DNA of 18,612 bases from an uncultured Lachnospiraceae bacterium (GTDB taxonomy: Bacteria; Bacillota; Clostridia; Lachnospirales; Lachnospiraceae), in assembly GCA_910577785.1 (NCBI GenBank), contig CAJTNT010000060.1, positions 1 through 18,612 of the forward strand, given 5' to 3'. Position 1 is the first letter of the stretch; each line of letters begins with the position of its first letter. Position numbers and translations under genes: made by a program. Shown here piece by piece: positions 1-7,940 of this stretch. Below the pieces are notes generated by a model. That model saw nothing but the letters and a program-made list of their open reading frames with translations, ran no database searches and had not been told where the DNA came from.

Positions 1-347
1 CAAAGTCCTATCGTGAAAAGGATAAAATAACAAATACCCTTTTGACTACCTAATCCTTTCATGGATTTATGTAGGTATGAATAGAAAGCCTGGTGTTGCA
101 GAATTCTTTGCTTTTAAGAAATCAGGCCAGAAACAATTGGAGAATGATGCGGGTGGATTTAACATGAGCATGGGTGACTACCTGTTCTCAATTCTATCTG
201 ATACAGAGAGCAATATAAGTGACTATTTGGAGAAATATCCTTGCAATGCGAACGGCGCTGGGTTATGATTAGTATATTGCGGAAATACTGCGCAATATCC
301 GCGCAATTTCTGAACAGTTCCCAAGCTACAGAATGGAGGAAAAGAAA
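1..347. other. AT-rich leading region without a confident gene
   Basis: This stretch is visibly richer in A and T than the genes that follow (about one third G+C in the first 60 bases). Reading frames open at the left edge close at about positions 30 and 53, so the tail of an upstream gene could end here, but nothing is recognisable. An open frame of 63 codons runs from 77 to 268; it has no convincing ribosome binding site and its predicted peptide matches no family I know, so I do not call it a gene. The last 60 bases carry the leader and ribosome binding site of the deacylase gene at 348. Confidence 0.5.
274..298. repeat. Short inverted repeat upstream of the deacylase gene
   Basis: ATATTGCG (274-281) is repeated as its exact reverse complement CGCAATAT (291-298), separated by 9 bases. 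A further partial copy of the right arm, GCGCAAT, follows at 301-307. The element sits about 50 bases before the start codon at 348, so it could be an operator or a leader hairpin. There is no U-tract, which argues against an intrinsic terminator. Arms of 8 bases in an AT-rich region may also be chance. Confidence 0.3.
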
Positions 348-830
348 ATGTCGGTTGAGAGAGTAAAAGAGTATTTTAGCCAATATGGATTGGAAGGCCG
401 CGTGCAGGAATTTGACGTATCCAGCGCAACCGTAGATCTGGCTGCCGCCGCCCTGCATTGCGAGCCGCAGAGGATCGCCAAGACGCTGTCCTTCCTGGCC
501 AATGGCCGGCCCATACTAATCGTAACTGCCGGGGACAGCAAAATTGACAATGCAAAATATAAACACCAATTCAGCACAAAAGCAAAAATGCTCCCTTCGG
601 ATGAGGTGGAGAATTTCATCGGCCATGCCATTGGAGGCGTATGCCCTTTTGCAGTAAAACAAGGCGTAGAAGTATATCTTGATATATCGCTGAAACGTTT
701 TGAGACTGTATTTCCTGCCTGTGGGAGCGCCAACAGCGCAATTGAGCTTACGATCCCCGAGCTGGAAGTATATTCCGGCTATACGGCCTGGATTGATGTC
801 TGCAAAGGATATGAAAGGGAGCAGGAATGA
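348..830 (+). CDS. YbaK/EbsC-family aminoacyl-tRNA deacylase
   Basis: The 160-residue product has the single-domain size of the YbaK/ProX/EbsC family, whose members hydrolyse mischarged tRNAs such as Cys-tRNA(Pro) or Ala-tRNA(Pro) in trans. Visible family hallmarks are the RIAKTL segment, whose Lys45 lies where the family has its conserved lysine, the GGVCPFAV turn, the YLD strand, and the PACGSANSAIEL segment. The open frame begins at 333, but GGAGGA at 335-340 is spaced correctly for the ATG at 348, so I use that start. The stop overlaps the next start (ATGA at 827-830), which suggests translational coupling to the radical SAM gene. Family assignment is firm; which tRNA it edits cannot be read from the sequence. 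Confidence 0.88.
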   Translation: MSVERVKEYFSQYGLEGRVQEFDVSSATVDLAAAALHCEPQRIAKTLSFLANGRPILIVTAGDSKIDNAKYKHQFSTKAKMLPSDEVENFIGHAIGGVCPFAVKQGVEVYLDISLKRFETVFPACGSANSAIELTIPELEVYSGYTAWIDVCKGYEREQE

Positions 831-2563
831 GACAGGAGATACTTCCCATAGAAAGAAAGCCCAAAATTCTGCTTATTGCAATTAATGCAAAATACATCCA
901 TTCCAACCTTGCCGTACACAGCTTAAAAGCATATGCGCAGGAATATCAGGATTTTATTGAGATTGCAGAGTATACCATCAACCACCGGGTTTCTTATCTT
1001 TTACAGGAAATCTATAAACAGAAACCAGACATTCTCTGTTTTTCCTGCTATATCTGGAACTTGCGGCAGGTGCAGGAACTGATTGTGGAGCTTCATAAGC
1101 TGCTCCCGCAGGCTCCTATCTGGGTGGGCGGCCCAGAGGTTTCCTACGAGCCGGAACAATTCCTGCGGGAATACCCGATGGTAACCGGCGTGATATTGGG
1201 AGAAGGAGAGGCCTCCTTCCGGCAATTATGCGCCCATTACCTGCATAAAATAGAAGCGGGCGCCCTGCCCCAGATTCCAGGCCTGCTTTTCTATCGTGCA
1301 GAGGAAGGCTTCGTGCGTACGCCCCCAAGGCCGCCCCTGCCGATGGACGATCTGCCCTTCTGCTATGCCAGCCTGGAAGCATTTGAAAACCGTATTATCT
1401 ACTATGAGACTAGCCGCGGCTGCCCCTTTTCCTGCAGCTATTGCCTGTCTTCCATAGAGAAAGGGCTGCGTTTCCGTTCCCTTTCCCTGGTGAGGGAGGA
1501 ACTGCAGTTTTTCCTGGATCATAGAGTGCCGCAGGTAAAATTTGTAGACCGTACCTTTAATTGCAGCCATGGACACGCAATGGCAGTCTGGCAGTATATC
1601 AAAGACCATGACAATGGCGTTACCAACTTTCATTTTGAGATTTCCGCCGATCTGCTGACGGAAGAAGAGCTTGCGCTGCTGTCTTCCCTGCGCCCAGGCC
1701 TGGTGCAGCTGGAAATCGGCGTCCAGTCCACGCATACGCCTACGATCCGTGAAATCCGCCGCACGATGGATCTGCCCCGTCTGCAGAATGCGTTTTGCCA
1801 CATCCAGCAGGCAGGGAATATCCACCAGCATTTAGACTTGATTGCAGGCCTCCCCGAAGAAGGGTTTGAGGATTTTGCAGAATCCTTCCGCCAGGTTTAT
1901 CTATGGAAGCCGCAGCAGCTTCAGCTTGGCTTCCTAAAGGTACTGAAAGGCTCCCGCATCTACGGACATAGGGAGGAATATGGCCTTATCTGTCAGCAAT
2001 ACCCGCCCTATGAAGTCCTGGCGACCAAATGGATTTCTTATGATGAACTGCTGGATATTAAGCTGGTGGAGGAAATGCTGGAAGTATATTACAACAGCGC
2101 CCAGTTTGTGCTGACAATGAAAGTATTGGAACTGACTTGTGAGAACCCATTCTTCCTCTACCTGGAATTGGGCAGATTCTATGAGCGCCAAGGCCTCCTG
2201 GCAGCCAGCCATTCCCGCCTCCGCAGGGCTGAAATCCTGCTGGAATTTGCCCGGGAACGGGACGGCCAGCATCTGGGACTGTACCAGGAATCCCTCACCT
2301 TCGACCTGTACAGCCGGGAAAATATGAAGACGCGCCCAAGCTGGTCGCCCGCCCCGGCATCCTATAAAGCAGAAACCCGGCGATACTGCCTCAAAGGCAA
2401 GCTGTCCCACTTAGAGCCCTTCTGCTATGACATGGAATTCTTGCAGGAATCCAGAACAATTGCTGTTTACCCTTCAAAACTCCCAGAAAAACAATTCTGG
2501 CTGTTTGACTACGAAGACCGGAACCCCTTGGACAGGCAGGCAAAAGCCCAAAAAGTTCAATAA
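827..2563 (+). CDS. B12-binding-domain radical SAM protein, DUF4080 type
   Basis: The 578-residue protein has an N-terminal Rossmann-like cobalamin-binding-type domain (about residues 12-150, including the WVGGPEVS segment) followed by a radical SAM core. The SRGCPFSCSYC motif supplies Cys199, Cys203 and Cys206, the CX3CX2C ligands of a [4Fe-4S] cluster that cleaves S-adenosylmethionine. The C-terminal third (roughly 380-560) resembles the DUF4080 extension that accompanies this subgroup. The N-terminal domain has no DXHXXG cobalamin motif that I can see, so B12 binding is inferred from family membership. Substrate unknown; members are usually annotated only as radical SAM or Fe-S oxidoreductase. 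The start overlaps the deacylase stop and is preceded by AAGGGAGC. Confidence 0.88.
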   Translation: MRQEILPIERKPKILLIAINAKYIHSNLAVHSLKAYAQEYQDFIEIAEYTINHRVSYLLQEIYKQKPDILCFSCYIWNLRQVQELIVELHKLLPQAPIWVGGPEVSYEPEQFLREYPMVTGVILGEGEASFRQLCAHYLHKIEAGALPQIPGLLFYRAEEGFVRTPPRPPLPMDDLPFCYASLEAFENRIIYYETSRGCPFSCSYCLSSIEKGLRFRSLSLVREELQFFLDHRVPQVKFVDRTFNCSHGHAMAVWQYIKDHDNGVTNFHFEISADLLTEEELALLSSLRPGLVQLEIGVQSTHTPTIREIRRTMDLPRLQNAFCHIQQAGNIHQHLDLIAGLPEEGFEDFAESFRQVYLWKPQQLQLGFLKVLKGSRIYGHREEYGLICQQYPPYEVLATKWISYDELLDIKLVEEMLEVYYNSAQFVLTMKVLELTCENPFFLYLELGRFYERQGLLAASHSRLRRAEILLEFARERDGQHLGLYQESLTFDLYSRENMKTRPSWSPAPASYKAETRRYCLKGKLSHLEPFCYDMEFLQESRTIAVYPSKLPEKQFWLFDYEDRNPLDRQAKAQKVQ

Positions 2564-2694
2564 AGCGAACGAAACGATCGCCTCCAATGTCAGCTGGCTT
2601 GCCTGAATCAGCGTACGTTTCGCCAAACGCCCCTGATAGCCCCCTTGCCTATCCTATACACATAGCATAAAGAAAACCATAAAGGAGCCCCCTC

Positions 2695-3327
2695 ATGAAA
2701 AAAAGAACCAAAGAAATCCTAGCCCGCCTGGACGGCGTCTATGGCACAGATTACCGCTGTTACCTCAACCACGAGACCCCTTGGCAGCTTCTGATTGCCG
2801 TGATCCTAAGCGCCCAATGTACGGACGCCAGGGTAAACATTGTCACGAAGGATCTCTTTCAAAAATACGATACCCTGGAGAAATTTGCAGGAGCCAAAAT
2901 CGAAGAAATGGAACAGGACATCCGTTCCATTGGCTTTTACCACAACAAAGCCCGCAATATCATCCTATGCGCCAGAAAGCTGCTGGAAGAATTTGGCGGT
3001 GAAGTCCCGCGCACCTTAGAGGAGCTTACCTCCCTTCCCGGCGTAGGCCGCAAGACGGCAAATGTAATCCGCGGGAATGTCTATCATGACCCCAGCGTGG
3101 TAGTGGATACCCATGTAAAGCGCATTTCCAAACGCCTGGGGCTGACGCAGGAGGACGATCCGGTAAAAGTGGAGTATGACTTAATGAAAGCCCTTCCCAA
3201 AGACCACTGGATCTTATATAATATCCATATCATAACCCTTGGCAGGACGATCTGCACCGCCCGAAGCCCTAAGTGCGGCGAATGTTTCTTAAGCGATTTA
3301 TGCAATTCAGAGGATAAAAAGGAGTAA
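2695..3327 (+). CDS. nth: Endonuclease III, DNA glycosylase/AP lyase
   Basis: The 210-residue product removes oxidised pyrimidines from DNA and cleaves at the resulting abasic site in base excision repair. The helix-hairpin-helix LPGVGRKTA spans 114-122 and provides the catalytic Lys120; VDTHV provides the catalytic Asp138. The C-terminal iron-sulfur loop has Cys187, Cys194, Cys197 and Cys203 (CX6CX2CX5C). All of these fall at the same numbers as in Escherichia coli Nth, so the protein is full length and intact. AAAGGAG at 2681-2687 is correctly placed for the ATG. A 131-base gap separates it from the radical SAM gene, and the next gene starts two bases after its stop, pointing to a two-gene DNA-repair transcription unit. 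Confidence 0.96.
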   Translation: MKKRTKEILARLDGVYGTDYRCYLNHETPWQLLIAVILSAQCTDARVNIVTKDLFQKYDTLEKFAGAKIEEMEQDIRSIGFYHNKARNIILCARKLLEEFGGEVPRTLEELTSLPGVGRKTANVIRGNVYHDPSVVVDTHVKRISKRLGLTQEDDPVKVEYDLMKALPKDHWILYNIHIITLGRTICTARSPKCGECFLSDLCNSEDKKE

Positions 3328-3329
3328 TT

Positions 3330-4046
3330 ATGCTGAAAGATTATGTGGTAGTAGATCTAGAAATGACAGGCCTAAAGGCCAAGACAGACCGCATCCTGGA
3401 AATCGGCTCGGTCAAAGTAACAGACGGCATGGAAACCGCCGTTTTCCACTGCATGGTGAACCCCCATATGGAAATCCCGCCGGAAATCACAGATCTGACC
3501 GGAATTACCAATGAAATGGCCGCGCAGGGCTTGGAGGCGGCGGAAGCAGTCAGGGAATTTGCGGCTTTTTCCCGGTCGCTCCCGCTGATTGGCCATAATA
3601 TCCTCTTCGATTACAGTTTCTTAAAGCAGGCGGCGGTAAATCATGGCATTCCTTTTGAGAAAGAATGCCTGGATACCCTCAAGCTGGCGCGGAAATACCT
3701 GCCAGAGGCGGAGAAAAAGACCTTGGACTACCTCTGCGGGCTCCTTGGCATCCGGCAGGAAGAAAAACACCGCGCTTTGGAAGATGCTAAAGCAACGCAG
3801 GCATTATTCCGATATCTACAGGAGAAATTTGGTGAAGCTAATCCTTCTGCCTTCTGCCCTGCCCCCCTGCCATGCAGGGTGAAGAAGCAAGGGCCGGCCA
3901 GCCTCAGGCAGATCAGACGTCTGAAAGAGCTGGCAGCCTACCATAACTTGCCTCTGAAGATGGATCCGCAAAGCCTGACTAAGAGTGAGGCCTCCCGTCT
4001 CACAGATAAAATTCTGGCAGCCTATGGGAGAATCCCCCAGCCCTAG
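3330..4046 (+). CDS. DEDDh 3'-5' exonuclease, DnaQ/PolC-like
   Basis: The 238-residue protein carries the five metal-binding and catalytic residues of the DEDDh exonuclease superfamily: Asp9 and Glu11 in VVDLEMTG, Asp94 in GHNILFDYSF, and His147 and Asp152 in HRALEDAKAT. The exonuclease domain ends near residue 172. The remaining 65 residues, from about PASLRQIRRL, are a helical tail that may aid nucleic-acid binding; I do not recognise it with certainty. There is no polymerase domain, so this is a stand-alone proofreading-like or repair exonuclease, not PolC. AAGGAG overlaps the nth stop, so the two are probably co-transcribed and coupled. It could be annotated as DNA polymerase III epsilon-like subunit. 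Confidence 0.88.
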   Translation: MLKDYVVVDLEMTGLKAKTDRILEIGSVKVTDGMETAVFHCMVNPHMEIPPEITDLTGITNEMAAQGLEAAEAVREFAAFSRSLPLIGHNILFDYSFLKQAAVNHGIPFEKECLDTLKLARKYLPEAEKKTLDYLCGLLGIRQEEKHRALEDAKATQALFRYLQEKFGEANPSAFCPAPLPCRVKKQGPASLRQIRRLKELAAYHNLPLKMDPQSLTKSEASRLTDKILAAYGRIPQP

Positions 4047-4122
4047 CTGGAGCGTAGGCCAATAAGGCAGAATGCATTTCCGGGCTGCATGGCAGATTTT
4101 CGGCGGCATAGCGGCAGCTGTT

Positions 4123-4725
4123 TTATTCCATCTGTTCCAGCATCGTGAGGATGGGATGTTTCATCAGGGAGTTCAGCTGTTCGGCAGAGGCCTTTAGTTC
4201 CTGGATTTTCTGGGACTCGCCTTCCTGCTGGTACAGCTTTGCCAGCAGCTGGTAAGTCGCTTTGATGTCGCTGCCGATTCTTACGGCAAAGGAGAGGACG
4301 GCAATGGCTTCCGGGTACTGGGAGAGTTCGTCCAGGCGGTGTCCCCAGGAATTGAGCGTCCGTACCAGCAGCGTGAAGTTCTGGTCATATTGGGTAAGCG
4401 CCGGCAGATTGGCGGCGCCGTACTGCAGCTTGAGATCCGTGTTGCTGATGCCCGTCAGGTTGAGGATTTTCTGTTCTTTCAAGGCCAGCACCTGGGATTC
4501 GCATTGCTGCAGGAAATCGTCAGGGAACCTTGCGAAGGGAAGGGTTACGCCGGTAAAATCCACGTAGTCCAGGCCGGAAATATCCTGCCTGCGGGTGGCG
4601 TTGGCCTTCTGTTCCTTGTCCCAGAAAGCCCGTTCGGCATTTTGGCCGTCCCGTTCGGCTTTGTTGCGTTTGTAGGCGAATACGCCCAGAAGGATCACAA
4701 ACCATACAAGAACAATAGGAAACAT
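4123..4725 (-). CDS. Membrane-anchored protein with TPR-like C-terminus, unknown function
   Basis: I do not recognise a named family. From the chosen start the product is 200 residues: an N-terminal membrane helix (about 2-18, MFPIVLVWFVILLGVF), a basic charged stretch, a middle region containing GLDYVDFTGV, and a C-terminal pair of amphipathic helices resembling tetratricopeptide repeats (about 130-185). It is probably an inner-membrane protein with a cytoplasmic scaffold domain, inferred from the positive charges after the helix. The frame stays open up to 4857, but that longer form would overlap the small gene at 4787 antisense; an AAAGGA-type site lies just before the ATG at 4725, so I start there. 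It is convergent with the exonuclease gene and divergent from the 34-residue peptide gene. Confidence 0.7.
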   Translation of the reverse strand: MFPIVLVWFVILLGVFAYKRNKAERDGQNAERAFWDKEQKANATRRQDISGLDYVDFTGVTLPFARFPDDFLQQCESQVLALKEQKILNLTGISNTDLKLQYGAANLPALTQYDQNFTLLVRTLNSWGHRLDELSQYPEAIAVLSFAVRIGSDIKATYQLLAKLYQQEGESQKIQELKASAEQLNSLMKHPILTMLEQME

Positions 4726-4786
4726 GATAAGTTCATTCCTTTCTAAAAAATTTTGTATAACATGAAATGATGGGAGGTGAGCACAG

Positions 4787-4891
4787 ATGAACTTTAACAA
4801 TCCGAAAACGAAAAAAACGTTTGCAGCAGTTGTTGCCATCATTCTGGTGGCATCCATGATCGTGTCACTGTTTCTCTCCGCATTTGCATGA
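4787..4891 (+). CDS. 34-residue single-pass membrane peptide
   Basis: This short gene begins with a charged segment MNFNNPKTKK, followed by a hydrophobic helix (about residues 11-34) that includes VAIILVASMIV, and stops at TGA 4889-4891. A strong GGGAGGTGA site at 4772-4780 is ideally spaced for the ATG. The charge pattern (basic N-terminus, hydrophobic remainder) predicts a cytoplasmic N-terminus and a membrane span. It is too short for a default gene finder and lies between two divergent or tandem membrane/envelope genes. I have no family name. The strong ribosome site and clean topology make it likely real; conservation in related genomes would settle it. Confidence 0.65.
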   Translation: MNFNNPKTKKTFAAVVAIILVASMIVSLFLSAFA

Positions 4892-4963
4892 TATCTGGCG
4901 GTACATGTTCATAATATACAGAAAAGAAGCCATTATGTCAACGAAATTCGTGGTTTTCGCGTC

Positions 4964-4991
4964 TTGAAAAGTTACTTTTTTGTGTTAGAAT
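4964..4991 (+). promoter_or_regulatory. Sigma-A-type promoter for the VanW-domain gene
   Basis: A -35 box TTGAAA (4964-4969) and a -10 box TAGAAT (4986-4991) are 16 bases apart, and the -10 is preceded by TGT, giving the extended TGN motif. The start codon is 73 bases further on, after AGGAG at 5051-5055. This is the best-matching vegetative promoter in the window and implies that the VanW gene begins its own transcript. Confidence 0.65.
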
Positions 4992-5063
4992 AGTGGTTAT
5001 ACTAGTTTTTCTGCCTAGAGTATAGCAGTTTGTGATCATAGCATAATAGTAGGAGATGAGGGT

Positions 5064-6812
5064 ATGATGAAGAATTTGAAAAGATACTTGTCGATAGCCG
5101 CCGTAGTGTTGGTGCTGGGGATAGCCGCCGTTATTTCCATCCCTGTCAACGCAGAGGTCAAGGAGACGGATACCCTTCCCAAGCGTGTGTATTTTGGGGA
5201 GATTGCCGTAGGCGGGATGACACAGGAAGAAGCCAAAGCAGCCGTTGAAGAATATATCAAGGAAATACAGAGCCAGACGATTACCATCCAGGCAGGGAAG
5301 AATACGGCGCAGATACCAGTGTCCCAGCTGGGGGTTTCCTGGCTGAACCCGGAGATTGTGACAGAAGCAGCCGGGCTGGGGAAGAGCGGGAACCTGATTA
5401 CCCGTTACAAGGCAATGAAGGATTTGGAGAATACCGATAAGGTATATGATATCGCCTATGAAGTGGACAGCCAGAAAGTGGAGCAGGTACTCAAGGCGAA
5501 TGCCGAGCAGCTGAATACGGAGGCCGTGGATGCGACGCTGACCAGGGTAAGCGGCGGATTTGACGTTACGCCGGGCAGCCAGGGCGTTACCGTGAATATT
5601 GAGAAATCACTGGAGGCGTTAAACGAATATTTTGCCAAGGAATGGGACGGAGGTTCCGGGACGGTGGAGCTTGTGGCGGATGTGGTTGATCCTAAGGCAA
5701 CGGAGGAAGCGTTTGCCAAGGTAAAGGATCTTTTGGGCAGCTTCCATACTTCTTATTCCAGTTCTGGCGCAGGACGTTCGAAGAATGTGGAGAATGGGGC
5801 GAACTTAATCAACGGCGCCCTGCTCTTTCCGGGGGACAGCTTTTCTGTCTATGAGGCTGTCAGCCCCTTTGACGCTGAGCATGGGTATGAGCTGGCCGGC
5901 TCCTATGAGAACGGGACAACCGTAGAGACGTATGGCGGGGGAATCTGCCAGGTGTCCACGACCCTGTACAATGCCGTGATCCGCGCAGAGCTGGAGGTGA
6001 CGGAGCGCTTCAACCATTCGATGATTGTCAATTATGTGGATCCTTCCGCAGATGCGGCAATTGCAGGGACTTATAAGGATCTGAAATTTGTCAATAATAC
6101 AGACGCGCCAATTTATATTGAAGGATATACGGCGGACAGGCAGCTTTATTTCAACATATTTGGGCATGAGACAAGGCCTGCGAACCGGGAGGTGTCCTTT
6201 GTCAGCGAGACATTGTCCACGACACAGCCGGGGACGCAGTACCAGGCAGCGCCCGGGCGGCCGATTGGCTATATATCACAGACACAGTCCTCCCATACGG
6301 GATACACCGCCCAGCTGTGGAAGGTAGTGACGGTGGATGGCGTGGAAGAGAGCCGTGAGGTCTTTAATAAGAGCAGCTACAATGCCTCCCCTACGATTAT
6401 CCAGGTGGGGACGGCGTCCAGCAACCCGGCAGCCGTAGGGGCAATGAATGCAGCCATTGGCAGCCAGAGCAGAGGGGCTATTAATGCGGCGATTGCCCAG
6501 TGGAACGATGCAGCGCTTGCAGCAGCGGCGGCGCAGCAGCAGGCAGAGCAGGATGCGGCGCAGCAGCCGAACCCAGAAGGCGGGGAAAATCCGGGCGGTG
6601 AGAATCCTGCTGGAGGAGAGAACCCAGGAGGGGAGAACCCAGGAGGGGAGAATCCAGGAGGGGAGAATCCGGGCGGGGAGAACCCAGGAGGGGAGAATCC
6701 AGGAGGGGAGAACCCAGGCGGAGAGAACCCAGAAGGAGGGGAGAATCCAGGCGGAGGGGAAGAGCCGCCAGCCCCCACAAATCCAGAGGGCGGAGAGCCG
6801 GCAGAAGGATAA
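5064..6812 (+). CDS. VanW-family cell-envelope protein with YoaR-like domain and GGENP-repeat tail
   Basis: The 582-residue protein has a basic N-terminus and one hydrophobic segment (about 9-29) that acts as a membrane anchor or signal sequence. An extracellular putative peptidoglycan-binding domain of the YoaR/PG_binding_4 type (about 45-215) follows, then a VanW domain (about 229-372) with the hallmark GGGICQVSTTLYNA, in which Gly291 to Gln296 are the core. Residues near 405-450 look like a G5-type beta module. The tail is an Ala/Gln-rich helix and then eleven GGENP units. There is no sortase LPXTG motif, so attachment is by the N-terminal helix or by wall binding. VanW has no established catalytic role, and despite the name nothing here indicates glycopeptide resistance: no vanHAX genes are present. 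Confidence 0.88.
   Translation: MMKNLKRYLSIAAVVLVLGIAAVISIPVNAEVKETDTLPKRVYFGEIAVGGMTQEEAKAAVEEYIKEIQSQTITIQAGKNTAQIPVSQLGVSWLNPEIVTEAAGLGKSGNLITRYKAMKDLENTDKVYDIAYEVDSQKVEQVLKANAEQLNTEAVDATLTRVSGGFDVTPGSQGVTVNIEKSLEALNEYFAKEWDGGSGTVELVADVVDPKATEEAFAKVKDLLGSFHTSYSSSGAGRSKNVENGANLINGALLFPGDSFSVYEAVSPFDAEHGYELAGSYENGTTVETYGGGICQVSTTLYNAVIRAELEVTERFNHSMIVNYVDPSADAAIAGTYKDLKFVNNTDAPIYIEGYTADRQLYFNIFGHETRPANREVSFVSETLSTTQPGTQYQAAPGRPIGYISQTQSSHTGYTAQLWKVVTVDGVEESREVFNKSSYNASPTIIQVGTASSNPAAVGAMNAAIGSQSRGAINAAIAQWNDAALAAAAAQQQAEQDAAQQPNPEGGENPGGENPAGGENPGGENPGGENPGGENPGGENPGGENPGGENPGGENPEGGENPGGGEEPPAPTNPEGGEPAEG
6579..6749 (+). repeat. 15-base coding tandem repeat, eleven GGENP units
   Basis: Eleven units of a 15-base sequence resembling GGAGGGGAGAACCCA encode Gly-Gly-Glu-Asn-Pro near the C-terminus of the VanW-domain protein; two units carry one extra codon (Ala or Glu). 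Near-identity of adjacent units at the DNA level, rather than only at the protein level, indicates recent expansion by slippage or unequal recombination. The peptide would be flexible, acidic and extended, suitable as a spacer in the cell wall. Copy number is likely to differ between strains, and because each unit is a multiple of three, changes keep the frame. Confidence 0.93.
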
Positions 6813-6848
6813 GCCAGTATAATCCACACGAAAGTTATGAATGGAGAC

Positions 6849-6882
6849 GCCAAGGAGCCATGGTAGGAAGTGGTTCCTTGGC
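6849..6882 (+). terminator. Hairpin between the VanW gene and the AIR-synthase-like gene
   Basis: GCCAAGGAGCC (6849-6859) can pair with GGTTCCTTGGC (6872-6882) around a 12-base loop, giving an 11-pair stem with one G-U pair. It lies in the 105-base gap after the VanW stop. What follows is TGTTCCTTCATTAAT rather than a clean run of T, so it could be a weak terminator, a processing site or a 3'-stabilising structure. A terminator is favoured by position but not proved. Confidence 0.5.
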
Positions 6883-6917
6883 TGTTCCTTCATTAATAAG
6901 AGAGGAATGGAATTTGA

Positions 6918-7904
6918 ATGATGAAGGTTGGTAAGGTGCCAGAAAATGTGCTGAAACGTTCCGTGCTGCGGCAGATCCATAGCCGGAGGGAGGAAGTCTG
7001 CATGGGCGCTGGAGTAGGGGAAGACTGCGCAGCCGTGAAGCTGGCAGAGGATGAGGTATTCGTGGTTTCCACCGACCCAATTACGGGTACGGCGGAGGAT
7101 ATTGGGCATCTGGCAATGCATATTACAATGAATGATCTGGCTTCCGCAGGGGCGGACCCCCTTGGGGTGATGCTGACCATCCTCCTTCCGGAGGATAGCG
7201 AAGAAACGCTCCTAAGGGAAATTATGCGCCAGATTGAGGATGTATGTATCCAGCATAGGGTGCAGATTATGGGGGGGCATACGGAAGTGACACGGGCAGT
7301 CTGCCAGCCTTTCGTCAATGTGTGCGGCATCGGCAAGGCCAAGGAAGGGAAACTGGTGTCTACTTCTGGCGCAAGGCCGGGGGATGATATCCTGGCCACG
7401 AAATGGGTTGGCCTGGAGGGGACGTCCATTTTGGCAAAAGCAAAGGCACAGGAGCTTCTGGCGCGTTATCCAGGCTGGCTGCTGGAAGCGGCGCAGGGGT
7501 TTGACAAATATCTGTCCGTGCTGCCAGAAGCCGCCGTAGCCGTGGGGGCTGGCGTCCATGCCATGCATGATGTGACAGAGGGCGGCATCTTCGGTGCGCT
7601 TTGGGAGCTGGCGGAAAGCTCTGGCATAGGCCTGGAAATTGATTTAAAGAAGATCCCTGTCAGACAAGAGACGATTGAGGTCTGCGAGTTTTTCCAGATC
7701 AATCCTTATGAACTGATCTCCAGCGGGTGTATGCTGATGGCGGCAGCGGATGGCAGCCGGCTAGTGCGGGAATTGGAGAAACAGGGTATCCACGCCGCTA
7801 TGATTGGCAAGGCGACAGGGGGAAATGACCGCCTGGTATGGAATGGGGAGGAAAGACGTTTCCTGGTTCCGCCTCAGGCAGATGAGCTGTATAAGGTGTT
7901 GTAG
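6918..7904 (+). CDS. AIR synthase-related protein (PurM/HypE/ThiL superfamily)
   Basis: The 328-residue product has the two-domain layout of the PurM-like ATP-binding superfamily. The N-terminal domain contains GVGEDCAAVKL, the STDPIT strand, and MNDLASAGADPLGV, the segment typical of phosphate/metal contacts; the C-terminal domain contains MHDVTEGGIFGALWELAE, as in HypE and selenophosphate synthase. HypE ends with a catalytic PRXC cysteine, but this protein ends in ELYKVL and lacks it, so it is not a functional HypE and no hydrogenase genes are nearby. It probably uses ATP to activate an acyl or amide oxygen on an unidentified substrate. It precedes an Lrp regulator and an aminotransferase, which suggests an amino-acid-linked role. 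A run of seven G occurs inside the gene at 7271-7277. Confidence 0.78.
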   Translation: MMKVGKVPENVLKRSVLRQIHSRREEVCMGAGVGEDCAAVKLAEDEVFVVSTDPITGTAEDIGHLAMHITMNDLASAGADPLGVMLTILLPEDSEETLLREIMRQIEDVCIQHRVQIMGGHTEVTRAVCQPFVNVCGIGKAKEGKLVSTSGARPGDDILATKWVGLEGTSILAKAKAQELLARYPGWLLEAAQGFDKYLSVLPEAAVAVGAGVHAMHDVTEGGIFGALWELAESSGIGLEIDLKKIPVRQETIEVCEFFQINPYELISSGCMLMAAADGSRLVRELEKQGIHAAMIGKATGGNDRLVWNGEERRFLVPPQADELYKVL

Positions 7905-7940
7905 GTTGTGAAATGGATATTATAGAAGGAGGCGTATCAG

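Noticed and set aside
77..268. 63-codon frame near the left end
   Set aside because: No ribosome site and no recognisable family; it is kept only as a note on the region.
1226..1831. 201-codon leftward frame inside the radical SAM gene
   Set aside because: It is antisense to a conserved radical SAM core with no recognisable domain or start signal.
4726..4857. 44-codon N-terminal extension of the leftward TPR-like protein
   Set aside because: It would overlap the 34-residue peptide gene antisense, has no ribosome site at 4857, and a good site exists for the ATG at 4725.
6579..6749. CRISPR array
   Set aside because: The units are contiguous 15-base coding repeats without spacers, and no cas genes are present.
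5064..6812. Glycopeptide-resistance locus because of the VanW domain
   Set aside because: VanW-domain proteins are widespread wall proteins; no vanHAX ligase genes or VanRS regulators are present.
6276..7121. Long leftward frames across the GGENP repeat and the start of the AIR-synthase-like gene
   Set aside because: They are antisense to well-supported genes, and their Pro/Ser/Leu-rich repeats arise from the complement of the coding repeat.
6918..7904. hypE (hydrogenase maturation)
   Set aside because: The C-terminal PRXC cysteine is missing and no hydrogenase or hyp genes are adjacent.
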